Assembly: GCF_003254705.1 (NCBI RefSeq)
Contig: NZ_QFYR01000001.1
Span: 806,001 to 870,000 of the forward strand
Origin: Phenylobacterium deserti
Lineage (GTDB): Bacteria > Pseudomonadota > Alphaproteobacteria > Caulobacterales > Caulobacteraceae
DNA: 64,000 bases
Direction of reading: 5' to 3'
Below, in pieces: positions 16,044 to 26,649 of this stretch. Made by a program: the position numbers and the translations under genes. Numbering within the stretch: the stretch's first letter is position 1; each line of letters opens with the position of its first letter. The notes under the pieces were generated by a model. That model did no database searches. It was not told the origin of the DNA and saw only the letters and a list, made by a program, of their open reading frames with translations.

Positions 16044-16799
16044 ATGGAACAGATCTGGCTCTCCGAAGATCATGGCACCCTTAGAGGTGTTCCATTCCGC
16101 TTTCACAACGGCAACTACGAGAACCTGCGAACCACCGCAGATGAGATCGTTGTCCTGAAGCGTCGCTTTTTCATGGAGAACTATCGTGCGCTCGCAGCCC
16201 ATGGGCCTGTGCGGCGCATGCTTGAAGTAGGCGTTTTCCAGGGGGGCTCTTCTCTACTGTTCGCGGATATGTTCCCGGAAGCAAAGATCGTCGGAATAGA
16301 CTGGAACCAGGGAAACCCCGAGATCCAGGCGCATCTGGAACGGATGGGGTACGCCGACCGTGTAAAGCTCTACTGGGGCGTCTCACAAGACGACAGAGCG
16401 CGCATTGAAGGGATACTCCGAGCGGAGTTTGAAGGCGAACCTCTGGATTGGGTGGTCGACGACTGCTCCCACCTTTACAGCTACACCACGAAGTCTTTCG
16501 ACGTAGTCTATCCGCATATCCGACGGGGCGGGTTCTATGCGCTGGAGGACTGGGGCTGCGTTCACAAGCTCGGGCGTGCGCTCCCCGCTTACTTCTTCGA
16601 AACTGAACAGAAGCCGTTATCGGCCATGGTGCTGGAACTGGCGATGGCGGCTGTCTGCTACCCGCAATCCTGCGAGCTATCGCTGACCTTTCAGCAGGCT
16701 TTCGTGCGCAAGCTCAACGACTTGCCGCCGTTCGAGCAACTCGCAAGGCCGCAGAGCGGCGCCTTCGATTGGGTAGGCTTCCGCCCGGCCACCTCGTAG
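16044..16799 (+). CDS. class I SAM-dependent methyltransferase, CmcI/Methyltransf_24-like
   Basis: A 251-residue protein with the Rossmann methyltransferase core: RRMLEVGVFQGGSSLLFADMF (motif I), AKIVGIDWNQGNP (acidic loop), and DWVVDDCSHLYSYT with the metal/acceptor-binding Asp-Asp and His pattern seen in CmcI- and TylF-like sugar O-methyltransferases. The substrate is likely a sugar or glycan, judged only from family and context. The start ATG at 16044 is 125 nt after the previous gene. It converges with the large fusion gene, whose stop lies 20 nt downstream. Confidence 0.78.
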   Translation: MEQIWLSEDHGTLRGVPFRFHNGNYENLRTTADEIVVLKRRFFMENYRALAAHGPVRRMLEVGVFQGGSSLLFADMFPEAKIVGIDWNQGNPEIQAHLERMGYADRVKLYWGVSQDDRARIEGILRAEFEGEPLDWVVDDCSHLYSYTTKSFDVVYPHIRRGGFYALEDWGCVHKLGRALPAYFFETEQKPLSAMVLELAMAAVCYPQSCELSLTFQQAFVRKLNDLPPFEQLARPQSGAFDWVGFRPATS

Positions 16800-16819
16800 T
16801 TTGCGCGCGACGCTCGCCA

Positions 16820-19800
16820 TCACGGAAGCGGGTCAGCTTCGAAGAACCGGGCGTAAGAGCTTCCTTGGAAATGGGCGGCCAAGTCATCCCAGTTGGCGAC
16901 GATCTCGCGAGAAGAGCGCGCGAGTTGCTTCCGAATGGCGGGCGTTACCGGCCGCGGAGAGACACCGAGGAACTCGTAGAGCGCCTTAGACTGGCTTTCG
17001 AAGCTTGCGGCGAAGTCGGAGTACCGAACGCGAATGGCCGACATGTCAGCGACATAGCTGTCGAAGAACGCTTTGGTCTGTTCATGCGCACGGAAGAAGT
17101 CTTCAGCTTCGTCTGGCAAGATCGTGATCTGACGCCGCTCATCCGGCACGGCGGATGCACCAACGCGACGAACCCATTCACCTGTGCTCTCAGCCATTCT
17201 CCGCGAGACGAGCACGTCCATGAGATTGTCGCGCCAGACGTACACAACCTTCAGATCGGGCACGTCCGACTTCAGGCGGGCGAATAGATCCCTTGTTCCT
17301 TCAGTCGCGACGTGCTCGTTGAACAGCTTGAACCCGACGGCGCGAGCGCTGCTGACCTCCGCATTCCAGACGTTCGCCCACAGGAAGTCCAGCGCGTCCT
17401 CGGCGTCAGGTTGGTAGGCTCGACGCCCCGAGGGTGTGATCATTGCGTGATCGCCCTCTCGCTCAGACGCCACCCAGTGAAATAGCTCGCCGTAAGCTCG
17501 GATGTCGGGATGTTGGTCCAAGGTTGTTTGGATCAAAGTCGAGCCAGTGCGTGGCGCACCGATCACGATGAACTTCTGCATCGTTGCCTGCGGCTTGGCT
17601 TTCGCTGCGGCCGCCGTGGTCAAAGCTCCCTGTAGCGCCCGCCCGGTCGCGTTGAGGTAGGCGGATCCGAAGTGCACGTCGGGCTCGAGGTAGGCACCTT
17701 CAGCCCACTCGTTCCAAGCATTGATCGCAACCACAGGACGCCCTTGCACCGGAGTCTCGATCGCTCGATCGATCAGGGCCTTCAGCCAAGCTTGGTATTT
17801 CGCAGGGGAAGACCCCTCGAGCATCAAGCCACGATTTGGTCGCCTAGCTTCGTTGTCCCAGCTGGGCAGAGCCGTCTTAATGATCGGGAATGGAGGTTGC
17901 GGTTCCTCAAGAGAGCTCTTCACGAAGTCATCGTAAGCGATGACCTGGCCGGAGAAATCCCGGGAGAACGCGTCCAGGACGTCCCGACGCGGCGCCCGCG
18001 AGCCGATCTTGTGTGGCGGGAACTCCAGGGCGCCATCCAGGCCATACCCACGGGGATCATCTCGGCCAAAGGTCTGGGACAGATAGATCAGCGGATTCAG
18101 ACCGAACTGATCACGCCACTTCTGTCGCCACCGCCCAATGGTCTCTGTCGTATTCGGGATAGGCCCGGGATTGTAGATCACGAACAGTGGCCGCCCATCG
18201 AGTCGCACATAACGCTCGTCCAGCATGTGCCTGGCTAGATCGGCGAGTAGCGCGTCTTCGTCTTCGTCGCGGTATTCCTGCTCCAGAAGCACGTCGTGCG
18301 CACCTCCGTCCCAGGTGCGCGTCCAGTTCTCGTTCGCCCAGATAAGCAGGAAGGGCATGTCGATGTCCGACCCGAGAAACTGCTCGATCGGCTTTTCTAG
18401 GACGCGCTTCCTGTTGAACCAGTAGTAGTAGAACGCGAAGGCGCCGATGCCTCCGGCTTTAGCCATGTCCGCCTGGCGACGCATCACATCCAGGTCGAGC
18501 AGGTTGTAGAAGCCAAGATCCCTTGGGATCCTGGGCTGATAGTGCCCGGGGAAACGCGGCGCTCCGCGCGCGAGTTGACGCCATTCCGTAAAGCCTGGGC
18601 CCCAGAACTGATCGTTCTCAGGGATCGCGTGGTACTGCGAGAGGTAGAACGCGATGATTAGGGGATCGGCGTTTGGGGACAATGACGCTCGTTTTTGGCC
18701 AAGCGATAGATCGAATTCCTCGAACTCTGCTCCAGCCGCGGTGAACCTTGCGTGCTCCCGCAGGACGGCAGCGCCACCCTCTCCGGTGACGGCCGGCATG
18801 CTCTCCAGCGGGGGAAGCTGAAGGTCCGTTTCGAGCCATTCAGGCGTATCCAGAAACAGGCGCAGCTTCGGACGCTCGTCACCCGCCAGTGGCCGGTAGA
18901 AGTTCACAACGAAGCCGTACCTTCCGGTGCCGATGTTCCGGCGCTGGAGGTCCGCGCGGGGGTAGTTCGCTTCCCCGTGTCCGATCACCTCGTCGTTCAG
19001 CACGGCTTCGACCATGACGGTTCGCTCGGGCTCTTCCGGAACCCAAGCCCAACCATGTACCTCTCGGCGGGTCAGCTTGTTGACCTCGCCCAAGATCCTG
19101 TTCGTGCTGGTGGCTTGGACATCGGCACTCTGCCCGTCACCTTGCGTACTGCCCTGCCGCACGCTGATCAGAACTTCGGCCTGACGCACTTCCTTGAGGA
19201 ACTCGTCGGTCAGAACCTCTTTGGCACCCGCTGCAAGGGCGGATGTTAGTGCTGGAGCCTGGCGCAACATCACGTGGGCTTCGGGGAACCGGCGACTGGC
19301 CCAGCGGTACTCACTCTGTAGCTGCGCAGCCCCGAGCAACGCAGTGTTGGTTTTCGCGAAGCCGCATTGCACCGCACTCCGGAGCGCGATGTCTCTCTCG
19401 ATGATAGAAAGCGACGATCCGCCCTGCGTTTCGGCCGTTGGTTGACGTAGCCGAGCGAGGAACTTGCTCGTAGCCACAGTGGGCCCGACCTCAGCGCTGG
19501 CGAGAAGCAGCGCGAGGCCCGGATCGGTGGGGAAGCGCAAGCCTCGGAAGCCGCTCAGGAAGCCGGCCTGAGCAAACGCTGCTCGGCGGATCAGGCAGTT
19601 GCTCACACGGACCAGAGGATTTTTCGCGACGCGCGAAAAGTGCTCAGTGATCTGTTTCTGATCAAACCACAGCCAACCATCGTTTGGGAACAGGAGGGGG
19701 CGCTCAATGGCGCGGCCCAGAGCATCAATGATGGCGTATCGGCTGAAGGCGAACACATAACGGGCATCGCGCTGCAGATGCCCTGCGAGCTCCTCGATGA

Positions 19801-20080
19801 ATTCCGGCTCGAATGCGTCGCCGTCATTCAGCATGGCGAAAAACGCGCCGCCACCCTCGTTCCAGACGCGGGCTGCCGCGCCGGCATAGGTGTTCTCACC
19901 CTGGATCACACGCAGACGCGGGTCCCTGATACGGGCGGCCAGCTTAGACACCGAGCCGTCAGCACTGCCGTCAACAACGATGAGTTCGAGATCCGAGAAC
20001 GTCTGCGCCAAAACGCTCGAGATTGACTCGAGCAGGAACTGCGTTTGAGCGGCGTAGAGTCCTACAGTGATCTGCGCCAT
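16820..20080 (-). CDS. GT2 - beta-domain - WbsX/GH99-like - sulfotransferase fusion protein
   Basis: A 1086-residue multidomain protein. Residues 1-230 are a GT-A family 2 glycosyltransferase (IVVDGSADGS, metal-binding NDGD near 85-88). Residues about 335-425 form a beta-rich accessory domain starting VHGWAWVP. Residues about 473-825 match the WbsX/GH99-like domain (IAFYLSQYHAIPEND, FWGPGFTEW, WANENWTRTWDG, INAWNEWAEGAYLEP). Residues 834-1086 are a sulfotransferase with the PAPS 5'-phosphosulfate loop GAPRTGSTLI and an Arg-x8-Ser 3'-phosphate region (RDNLMDVLVS). No signal peptide or membrane span is seen, so it is probably cytoplasmic or membrane-peripheral. It likely builds and sulfates a surface polysaccharide. 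WbsX and sulfotransferase domains are usually separate genes; a frameshift-joined artefact is unlikely because the frame is continuous with inter-domain linkers. Confidence 0.85.
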   Translation of the reverse strand: MAQITVGLYAAQTQFLLESISSVLAQTFSDLELIVVDGSADGSVSKLAARIRDPRLRVIQGENTYAGAAARVWNEGGGAFFAMLNDGDAFEPEFIEELAGHLQRDARYVFAFSRYAIIDALGRAIERPLLFPNDGWLWFDQKQITEHFSRVAKNPLVRVSNCLIRRAAFAQAGFLSGFRGLRFPTDPGLALLLASAEVGPTVATSKFLARLRQPTAETQGGSSLSIIERDIALRSAVQCGFAKTNTALLGAAQLQSEYRWASRRFPEAHVMLRQAPALTSALAAGAKEVLTDEFLKEVRQAEVLISVRQGSTQGDGQSADVQATSTNRILGEVNKLTRREVHGWAWVPEEPERTVMVEAVLNDEVIGHGEANYPRADLQRRNIGTGRYGFVVNFYRPLAGDERPKLRLFLDTPEWLETDLQLPPLESMPAVTGEGGAAVLREHARFTAAGAEFEEFDLSLGQKRASLSPNADPLIIAFYLSQYHAIPENDQFWGPGFTEWRQLARGAPRFPGHYQPRIPRDLGFYNLLDLDVMRRQADMAKAGGIGAFAFYYYWFNRKRVLEKPIEQFLGSDIDMPFLLIWANENWTRTWDGGAHDVLLEQEYRDEDEDALLADLARHMLDERYVRLDGRPLFVIYNPGPIPNTTETIGRWRQKWRDQFGLNPLIYLSQTFGRDDPRGYGLDGALEFPPHKIGSRAPRRDVLDAFSRDFSGQVIAYDDFVKSSLEEPQPPFPIIKTALPSWDNEARRPNRGLMLEGSSPAKYQAWLKALIDRAIETPVQGRPVVAINAWNEWAEGAYLEPDVHFGSAYLNATGRALQGALTTAAAAKAKPQATMQKFIVIGAPRTGSTLIQTTLDQHPDIRAYGELFHWVASEREGDHAMITPSGRRAYQPDAEDALDFLWANVWNAEVSSARAVGFKLFNEHVATEGTRDLFARLKSDVPDLKVVYVWRDNLMDVLVSRRMAESTGEWVRRVGASAVPDERRQITILPDEAEDFFRAHEQTKAFFDSYVADMSAIRVRYSDFAASFESQSKALYEFLGVSPRPVTPAIRKQLARSSREIVANWDDLAAHFQGSSYARFFEADPLP

Positions 20081-20246
20081 GAACGAGCCCCTTCCGCCTC
20101 AGCGGCGGACAACTAGCCAGGACTATCGGCGCAGGCAACTGGGGTACGCGCCACGCCGCGCCTCAGGTCGGGTTTGGGCGCGCCAACATAGCTGGGGATG
20201 TCGGAGCGCGCCCGCGTGCTGTCAGACGCGCTCCGTTGCTACACCC

Positions 20247-22754
<2,508 letters not shown>

Positions 22755-22766
22755 TCAGGCGCCCGC

Positions 22767-22790
22767 GACTCACGCGCGCGCCCGCGATTC
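22767..22790 (-). promoter_or_regulatory. two GANTC sites upstream of gyrB
   Basis: GACTC (22767-22771) and GATTC (22786-22790) are both GANTC, the CcrM methylation target in Caulobacter-type alphaproteobacteria, where methylation can modulate GcrA-dependent promoters. On the minus strand, TATATT (near 22803-22808) could be the -10 of a gyrB promoter, but the -35 is weak. Cell-cycle methylation control is inferred only from position; GANTC also occurs by chance. Confidence 0.3.
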
Positions 22791-22918
22791 AATAGAGGCA
22801 ATATAGGGATCACGGCGGATTTGGCACGCTTTTGCGCGCCGCAGCGGAGGCAAAATCGTCGCCCCTTCCAAGGGTCCACAACCACAGGCTAAGGTTGTGG
22901 CTCGCTGGAGCCGCTCGT

Positions 22919-24553
22919 ATGTCCGCAGTCTGGATGCTTGCCGCTGTCGCCTTGGCCGCACCAACCGAGCTCAAGCCGCACGGCGGGATGATCACGCAGC
23001 CCGATTGGCAGGAGACGCCCTCGCCCGAGCAGCTCTCCCAAGCTTATCCGAAGTTCGGTTACCTGTTCTGGCTGGAGGCGCGCGTGACGCTCGACTGCCG
23101 GGTCACGATCCACGGGGCGCTGGAGGCCTGCAAAGTCGGCGATGTAACGCACAAGGACTTCGGCTTCGAGGAGGCGGCGTTGAGCATGGCGCGCTTCTTC
23201 CGGATGCGGCCGGAGACCCGCAACGGAGAGCCAGTGGCCGGCGCCAGCGTGCGCGTGCCGATCCGCTTCAAGCTGCCCGAACCTCCACCGGCGCCGAAGC
23301 TGCCAGCGGAGCCCGCCACTCCGGCCCTGCGGGAACTTGCGGTGAAGTGGGTGGACGCCGGTGGCGGCATCGAGGCGTATGACGCGAGCTTCGAGCGCTT
23401 GGCCAGCACGCTCGACTGTAAGGCGGATGCCTGTCTCCACGCAGAACGCCGCAAGGCTACCGCCCAGGCGCTGCGAGCCGCGGCCGACGCAAACAGGAGC
23501 AAGGTCCGCGAAGACCTCCTGCGAATATTGACCGCCGATCTGACCGAAGCGGATTTGCGCGATCTGATCGCGTTCGCCTCCACGCCGGCTGGCGCGAGCG
23601 TCTTGAAGAGAGATCAAGATGAGCATGAGCTGACCGCCGCGCTCGTGCTTGAGCAGCGACGCCGGATGGCGATCGAAGGCCAAGCCGAGTTCTGCAAGCG
23701 CTGGGACTGCAAGGCGCCGACGGTAGATGAGGCCAAGGAGGCGCTCGCTATCGCGGCCCGGTCCCTCGACCTGCCGAATCCCGCCTGGTCTCAATGGCCG
23801 CCGGTCCAAGCCATGCGGGCCCAGCGACCGCCGCTGGCAAAGATCGTCAACTTGGCCGGCTCCGCGCGGCTGGAGTGCACGGTCGGTGAGAACGGGGTGC
23901 TGACCCGATGCGAGGCGGCGGACGAGGCGCCCAAGGGGATTGGCTTTGGCGCAGCCGCGCTGAGGATGCGCGGCTTCTTCAAGATCAACCCGGTGCAAAT
24001 GGCGCAGGGCGGCTACGGCAAAACCACAGCGGTGATCGTTCCCTTCCTTCCGGAGCCGCAGCCGCCTTCCACCTTCGCTGCGCCCAAGCCGCGGTCGGAA
24101 CACGCCCTGCAGCTGGCGCTGGCGGCTCTCTCCACCGAACAAGACCGAGCCTTGCAGAACGCCTGGAAGGTCGAAGTCGCCGAGCGGCTGAAGGCGGAGC
24201 CCTTGCCGGATGCGTCTCCTCAGGCGCAGGCAGCGTTGATCGCCGCCACAGCGACGGCGGGCGAGAAGGTCGGCGCCGAGATGCTGCGGCATCGTGCGGC
24301 GGCGCTCAGCCAGCGACTTACAGACGACGAGCTACGCACCGCCGCAATCTTCTGGCGGTCACCCTTGGGGCAGCGGCTACGGCTCAGCCGCTCCCGCAAC
24401 CAGCTCGCTTATCAGGAAATGGGGATGCACCACGTGTGGATGGTGCACGCCGAAACGGGCAAGCGTCTTTGCGAAGCCTTGGGCTGCGAAGCAGCCCTTG
24501 AGCCTGCACAGCAGCAGCGGTCCCAGGTGGATCGCGTAAAGCCCGACACCTGA
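22919..24553 (+). CDS. exported protein with two tandem TonB_C-plus-helical modules
   Basis: A 544-residue protein from the ATG at 22919, starting with a short signal peptide (MSAVWMLAAVALAAP). Residues about 40-120 and 300-380 are TonB C-terminal-like domains (first: ARVTLDCRVTIHGALEAC, GFEEAALSMARFFRM; second: SARLECTVGENGVLTRC, GFGAAALRMRGFFKI). Each is followed by a helical region with a DUF2059-like motif (LTEADLRDLIAFASTPAG; LTDDELRTAAIFWRSPLG) and a cysteine pair (FCKRWDC; LCEALGC). So the protein is an internal duplication. It lies opposite in orientation between recF and gyrB. No ExbB/ExbD gene is near, so energy transduction is unlikely; a periplasmic structural or binding role is possible. 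Function unknown. Confidence 0.75.
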   Translation: MSAVWMLAAVALAAPTELKPHGGMITQPDWQETPSPEQLSQAYPKFGYLFWLEARVTLDCRVTIHGALEACKVGDVTHKDFGFEEAALSMARFFRMRPETRNGEPVAGASVRVPIRFKLPEPPPAPKLPAEPATPALRELAVKWVDAGGGIEAYDASFERLASTLDCKADACLHAERRKATAQALRAAADANRSKVREDLLRILTADLTEADLRDLIAFASTPAGASVLKRDQDEHELTAALVLEQRRRMAIEGQAEFCKRWDCKAPTVDEAKEALAIAARSLDLPNPAWSQWPPVQAMRAQRPPLAKIVNLAGSARLECTVGENGVLTRCEAADEAPKGIGFGAAALRMRGFFKINPVQMAQGGYGKTTAVIVPFLPEPQPPSTFAAPKPRSEHALQLALAALSTEQDRALQNAWKVEVAERLKAEPLPDASPQAQAALIAATATAGEKVGAEMLRHRAAALSQRLTDDELRTAAIFWRSPLGQRLRLSRSRNQLAYQEMGMHHVWMVHAETGKRLCEALGCEAALEPAQQQRSQVDRVKPDT

Positions 24554-24572
24554 GAACCGATGGTGCGCTCCC

Positions 24573-25712
24573 TCAGCCGATCTCCGTAAGCCCTGCGGAG
24601 TCCACCGCAAAGCCCTGGGCGCGGCCGGCGAGGCCTTCGAAGAGGTGCTCGTCGGTGCCGGTGAGGAAGGCCTGCAGGCCGAGGGCCTCGATCTCGTCGA
24701 ACAAGGCGGTGCGGCGGCGGCGGTCGAGGTGGGCGGCGACCTCGTCCAGCAAAAGGATGGGGCCGGGCTGGCCGGGCGCGCGAGCCAGGCGCGCGGCCTG
24801 GGCCAGGACCAGGTTCAGGATCAGAGCCTTTTGCTCGCCGGTGGAGCATTCGGCGGCCGGGCGATCTTTTTCGGCGTGCACCACCGCAAGGTCGCCGCGG
24901 TGCGGGCCGGTGAGGGCCCGGCCCGCCGCGGCGTCGCGCTCGCGGGCCTGGCGCAGGGCAGCGGCGAGACGGGCCTCGATGTCGGCGATCTCCGCCCCCG
25001 CGCCGGCCATCTGCTCCCAGTCGCCGGTGAGGGCGAGGCGGGCCTGGGGGAACGGGCGCTCGCCGCGGCTGTCGATCTCGGCCTGCAGCGCCTCCAGGGC
25101 GCGGGCGCGGGAGTCGGCCATAAGGGCGCCGGCTTCGGCCAGGCGGGCTTCCAGAGCGTCCAGCCAGGCGGGATCGGCAGGGCCGTCGGTGAGCAGGCGC
25201 ATCCGCTCGCGCTGGGCCTTCTCGTAGGCCGCGGCGTGGGCGGCGTGGCGCGGCTCGGCGGCGAACACCAGGCGGTCGAAGAAGCGGCGGCGATCTCCGG
25301 CGCCTTCCAGAAACAGACGGTCCTGGGCCGGGGTGAGCCAGACCTGGCGGACGTGGTCGGCGAGACGGCCGGGCGGGGCGGGCTCGCCTTCGACGCGGAC
25401 GATGCGGCGGCTGGCGCCGGCCTGCTCGACGCCGGTGCCCAGGCGCACCTCGTCTTCGCCGGACTGCACCGTGGCGGCCACGGCCCAGGCGCGGCCGGTG
25501 CGCTCGCCCGGCAGACGGCGGCCCACCTCCGCAAGGCTGGAGCCGCGCAGACCCTTGCCGGGCATGAAGAAGCTGACGGCCTCCAGGAGGTTGGTCTTGC
25601 CCGCGCCGTTGGGGCCCACCAGGAACACGGGCCGGCCGGTGAGCGCGAGCTCCGCCCGCTCGTACGAGCGGAAGTCGGTGAGGATCAGGCGTGTGAGGGC
25701 CGTGGAGGTCAC
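24573..25712 (-). CDS. recF: DNA replication and repair protein RecF
   Basis: SMC-like ATPase that loads RecA at gapped DNA. The GTG at 25712 gives 379 residues, the normal RecF length; the open frame extends further upstream but without family similarity. Walker A is [15 protein letters not shown] near residue 32. The signature motif region is [11 protein letters not shown], and [15 protein letters not shown] with [13 protein letters not shown] gives the ABC signature and Walker B. It is divergent from the PEP mutase family gene. In Caulobacter recF lies next to gyrB; here the duplicated TonB_C protein gene intervenes. Confidence 0.95.
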   Translation of the reverse strand: MTSTALTRLILTDFRSYERAELALTGRPVFLVGPNGAGKTNLLEAVSFFMPGKGLRGSSLAEVGRRLPGERTGRAWAVAATVQSGEDEVRLGTGVEQAGASRRIVRVEGEPAPPGRLADHVRQVWLTPAQDRLFLEGAGDRRRFFDRLVFAAEPRHAAHAAAYEKAQRERMRLLTDGPADPAWLDALEARLAEAGALMADSRARALEALQAEIDSRGERPFPQARLALTGDWEQMAGAGAEIADIEARLAAALRQARERDAAAGRALTGPHRGDLAVVHAEKDRPAAECSTGEQKALILNLVLAQAARLARAPGQPGPILLLDEVAAHLDRRRRTALFDEIEALGLQAFLTGTDEHLFEGLAGRAQGFAVDSAGLTEIG

Positions 25713-25832
25713 CGCCCGGTCATACAGGGTTTTGGAGATCGCGGGAGAGAACCTCCACGTCCGGTTTCCGCGTGCATGGCCGCAAAGCTTGCGCCTATGT
25801 TCGCGGCGAGCTTTTGAGCCGGGGGGCCGCCA

Positions 25833-26642
25833 ATGAACCAGACCGACAAGGCCGAGCGGTTCGCCGCCCTGCACCGCGGCGCCGAGATCCTGGTGCTGCC
25901 CAACGCGTGGGACGCGGCCAGCGCGGCTCTGATGGAAGCGGCGGGAGCCAAGGCGGTGGCGACCTCGTCGGCGGCGGTGGCCTGGGCGCACGGCTACCCG
26001 GATGGAGACGCCCTGCCGCTGGACCGGCTGATCGCCACAATCGAGGCGGCGGCCCGGAACCTCACCGTCCCGCTGAGCGCCGACATCGAGGGCGGCTACA
26101 CCGACGACCTCCAAGAGCTGGCCGACACCGTGCGGCGGGTGATCGGCGCGGGCGCGGTGGGGATCAACCTGGAGGACGGCCTGCGCACGCCGGATCTCGC
26201 CGCCCGCAAGGTGGAAGCTGCGCGCAAGGCGGCGGAAGCGGAAGGCGCGGCGCTGTTCATCAACGCCCGCACGGACGTCTACCTGCGGAACCTGAGCGAG
26301 GGGCACGCGGCCTACGTGGAAGCGATCACCCGGGCCGAGCTCTATCGCGCAGCCGGGGCGAGCGGGATCTTCATCCCAGGGCCGACGGACGAGGACCTCA
26401 TCGGCCGGCTGGCTGATGCGGTGCGCCTGCCTCTGAACGTGATGGGACGGGCCGGCGCGCCCTCGGCGGCGCGACTGCAGGCGCTGGGCGTTCGCCGGTT
26501 GAGCTCCGCGACGGCGCCGTTCCGCGTCGCCTATGCCGCCATGGCCGCGCAGGTGGCGGACTATCTGGCGAGCGGCGACAGCTCAGCCCTGGCCGCGGCG
26601 GGCCAGGGGCTGCCGGACCTCAACGCGCGCTTTGCGGACTGA
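25833..26642 (+). CDS. isocitrate lyase/PEP mutase family protein
   Basis: A 269-residue TIM-barrel enzyme of the PEP mutase/isocitrate lyase superfamily, which makes or breaks C-C or P-C bonds in alpha-keto acids. Visible motifs: [13 protein letters not shown] near the N-terminus, LSADIEGGY with metal-binding acidic residues, VGINLEDG, and [10 protein letters not shown]. The active-site loop KKCGH of true isocitrate lyases is absent, so a 2-methylisocitrate lyase-like, oxaloacetate hydrolase-like or carboxyphosphonoenolpyruvate-type activity is possible. The following TPR glycosyltransferase starts 7 nt after its stop, implying co-transcription, though no functional link is evident. Confidence 0.82.
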   Translation: MNQTDKAERFAALHRGAEILVLPNAWDAASAALMEAAGAKAVATSSAAVAWAHGYPDGDALPLDRLIATIEAAARNLTVPLSADIEGGYTDDLQELADTVRRVIGAGAVGINLEDGLRTPDLAARKVEAARKAAEAEGAALFINARTDVYLRNLSEGHAAYVEAITRAELYRAAGASGIFIPGPTDEDLIGRLADAVRLPLNVMGRAGAPSAARLQALGVRRLSSATAPFRVAYAAMAAQVADYLASGDSSALAAAGQGLPDLNARFAD

Positions 26643-26649
26643 AGCAGCG

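Noticed and set aside
22919-24553. Classical TonB energy transducer
   Set aside because: There are two TonB_C-like domains, no typical Pro-rich spanning linker and no ExbB/ExbD nearby.
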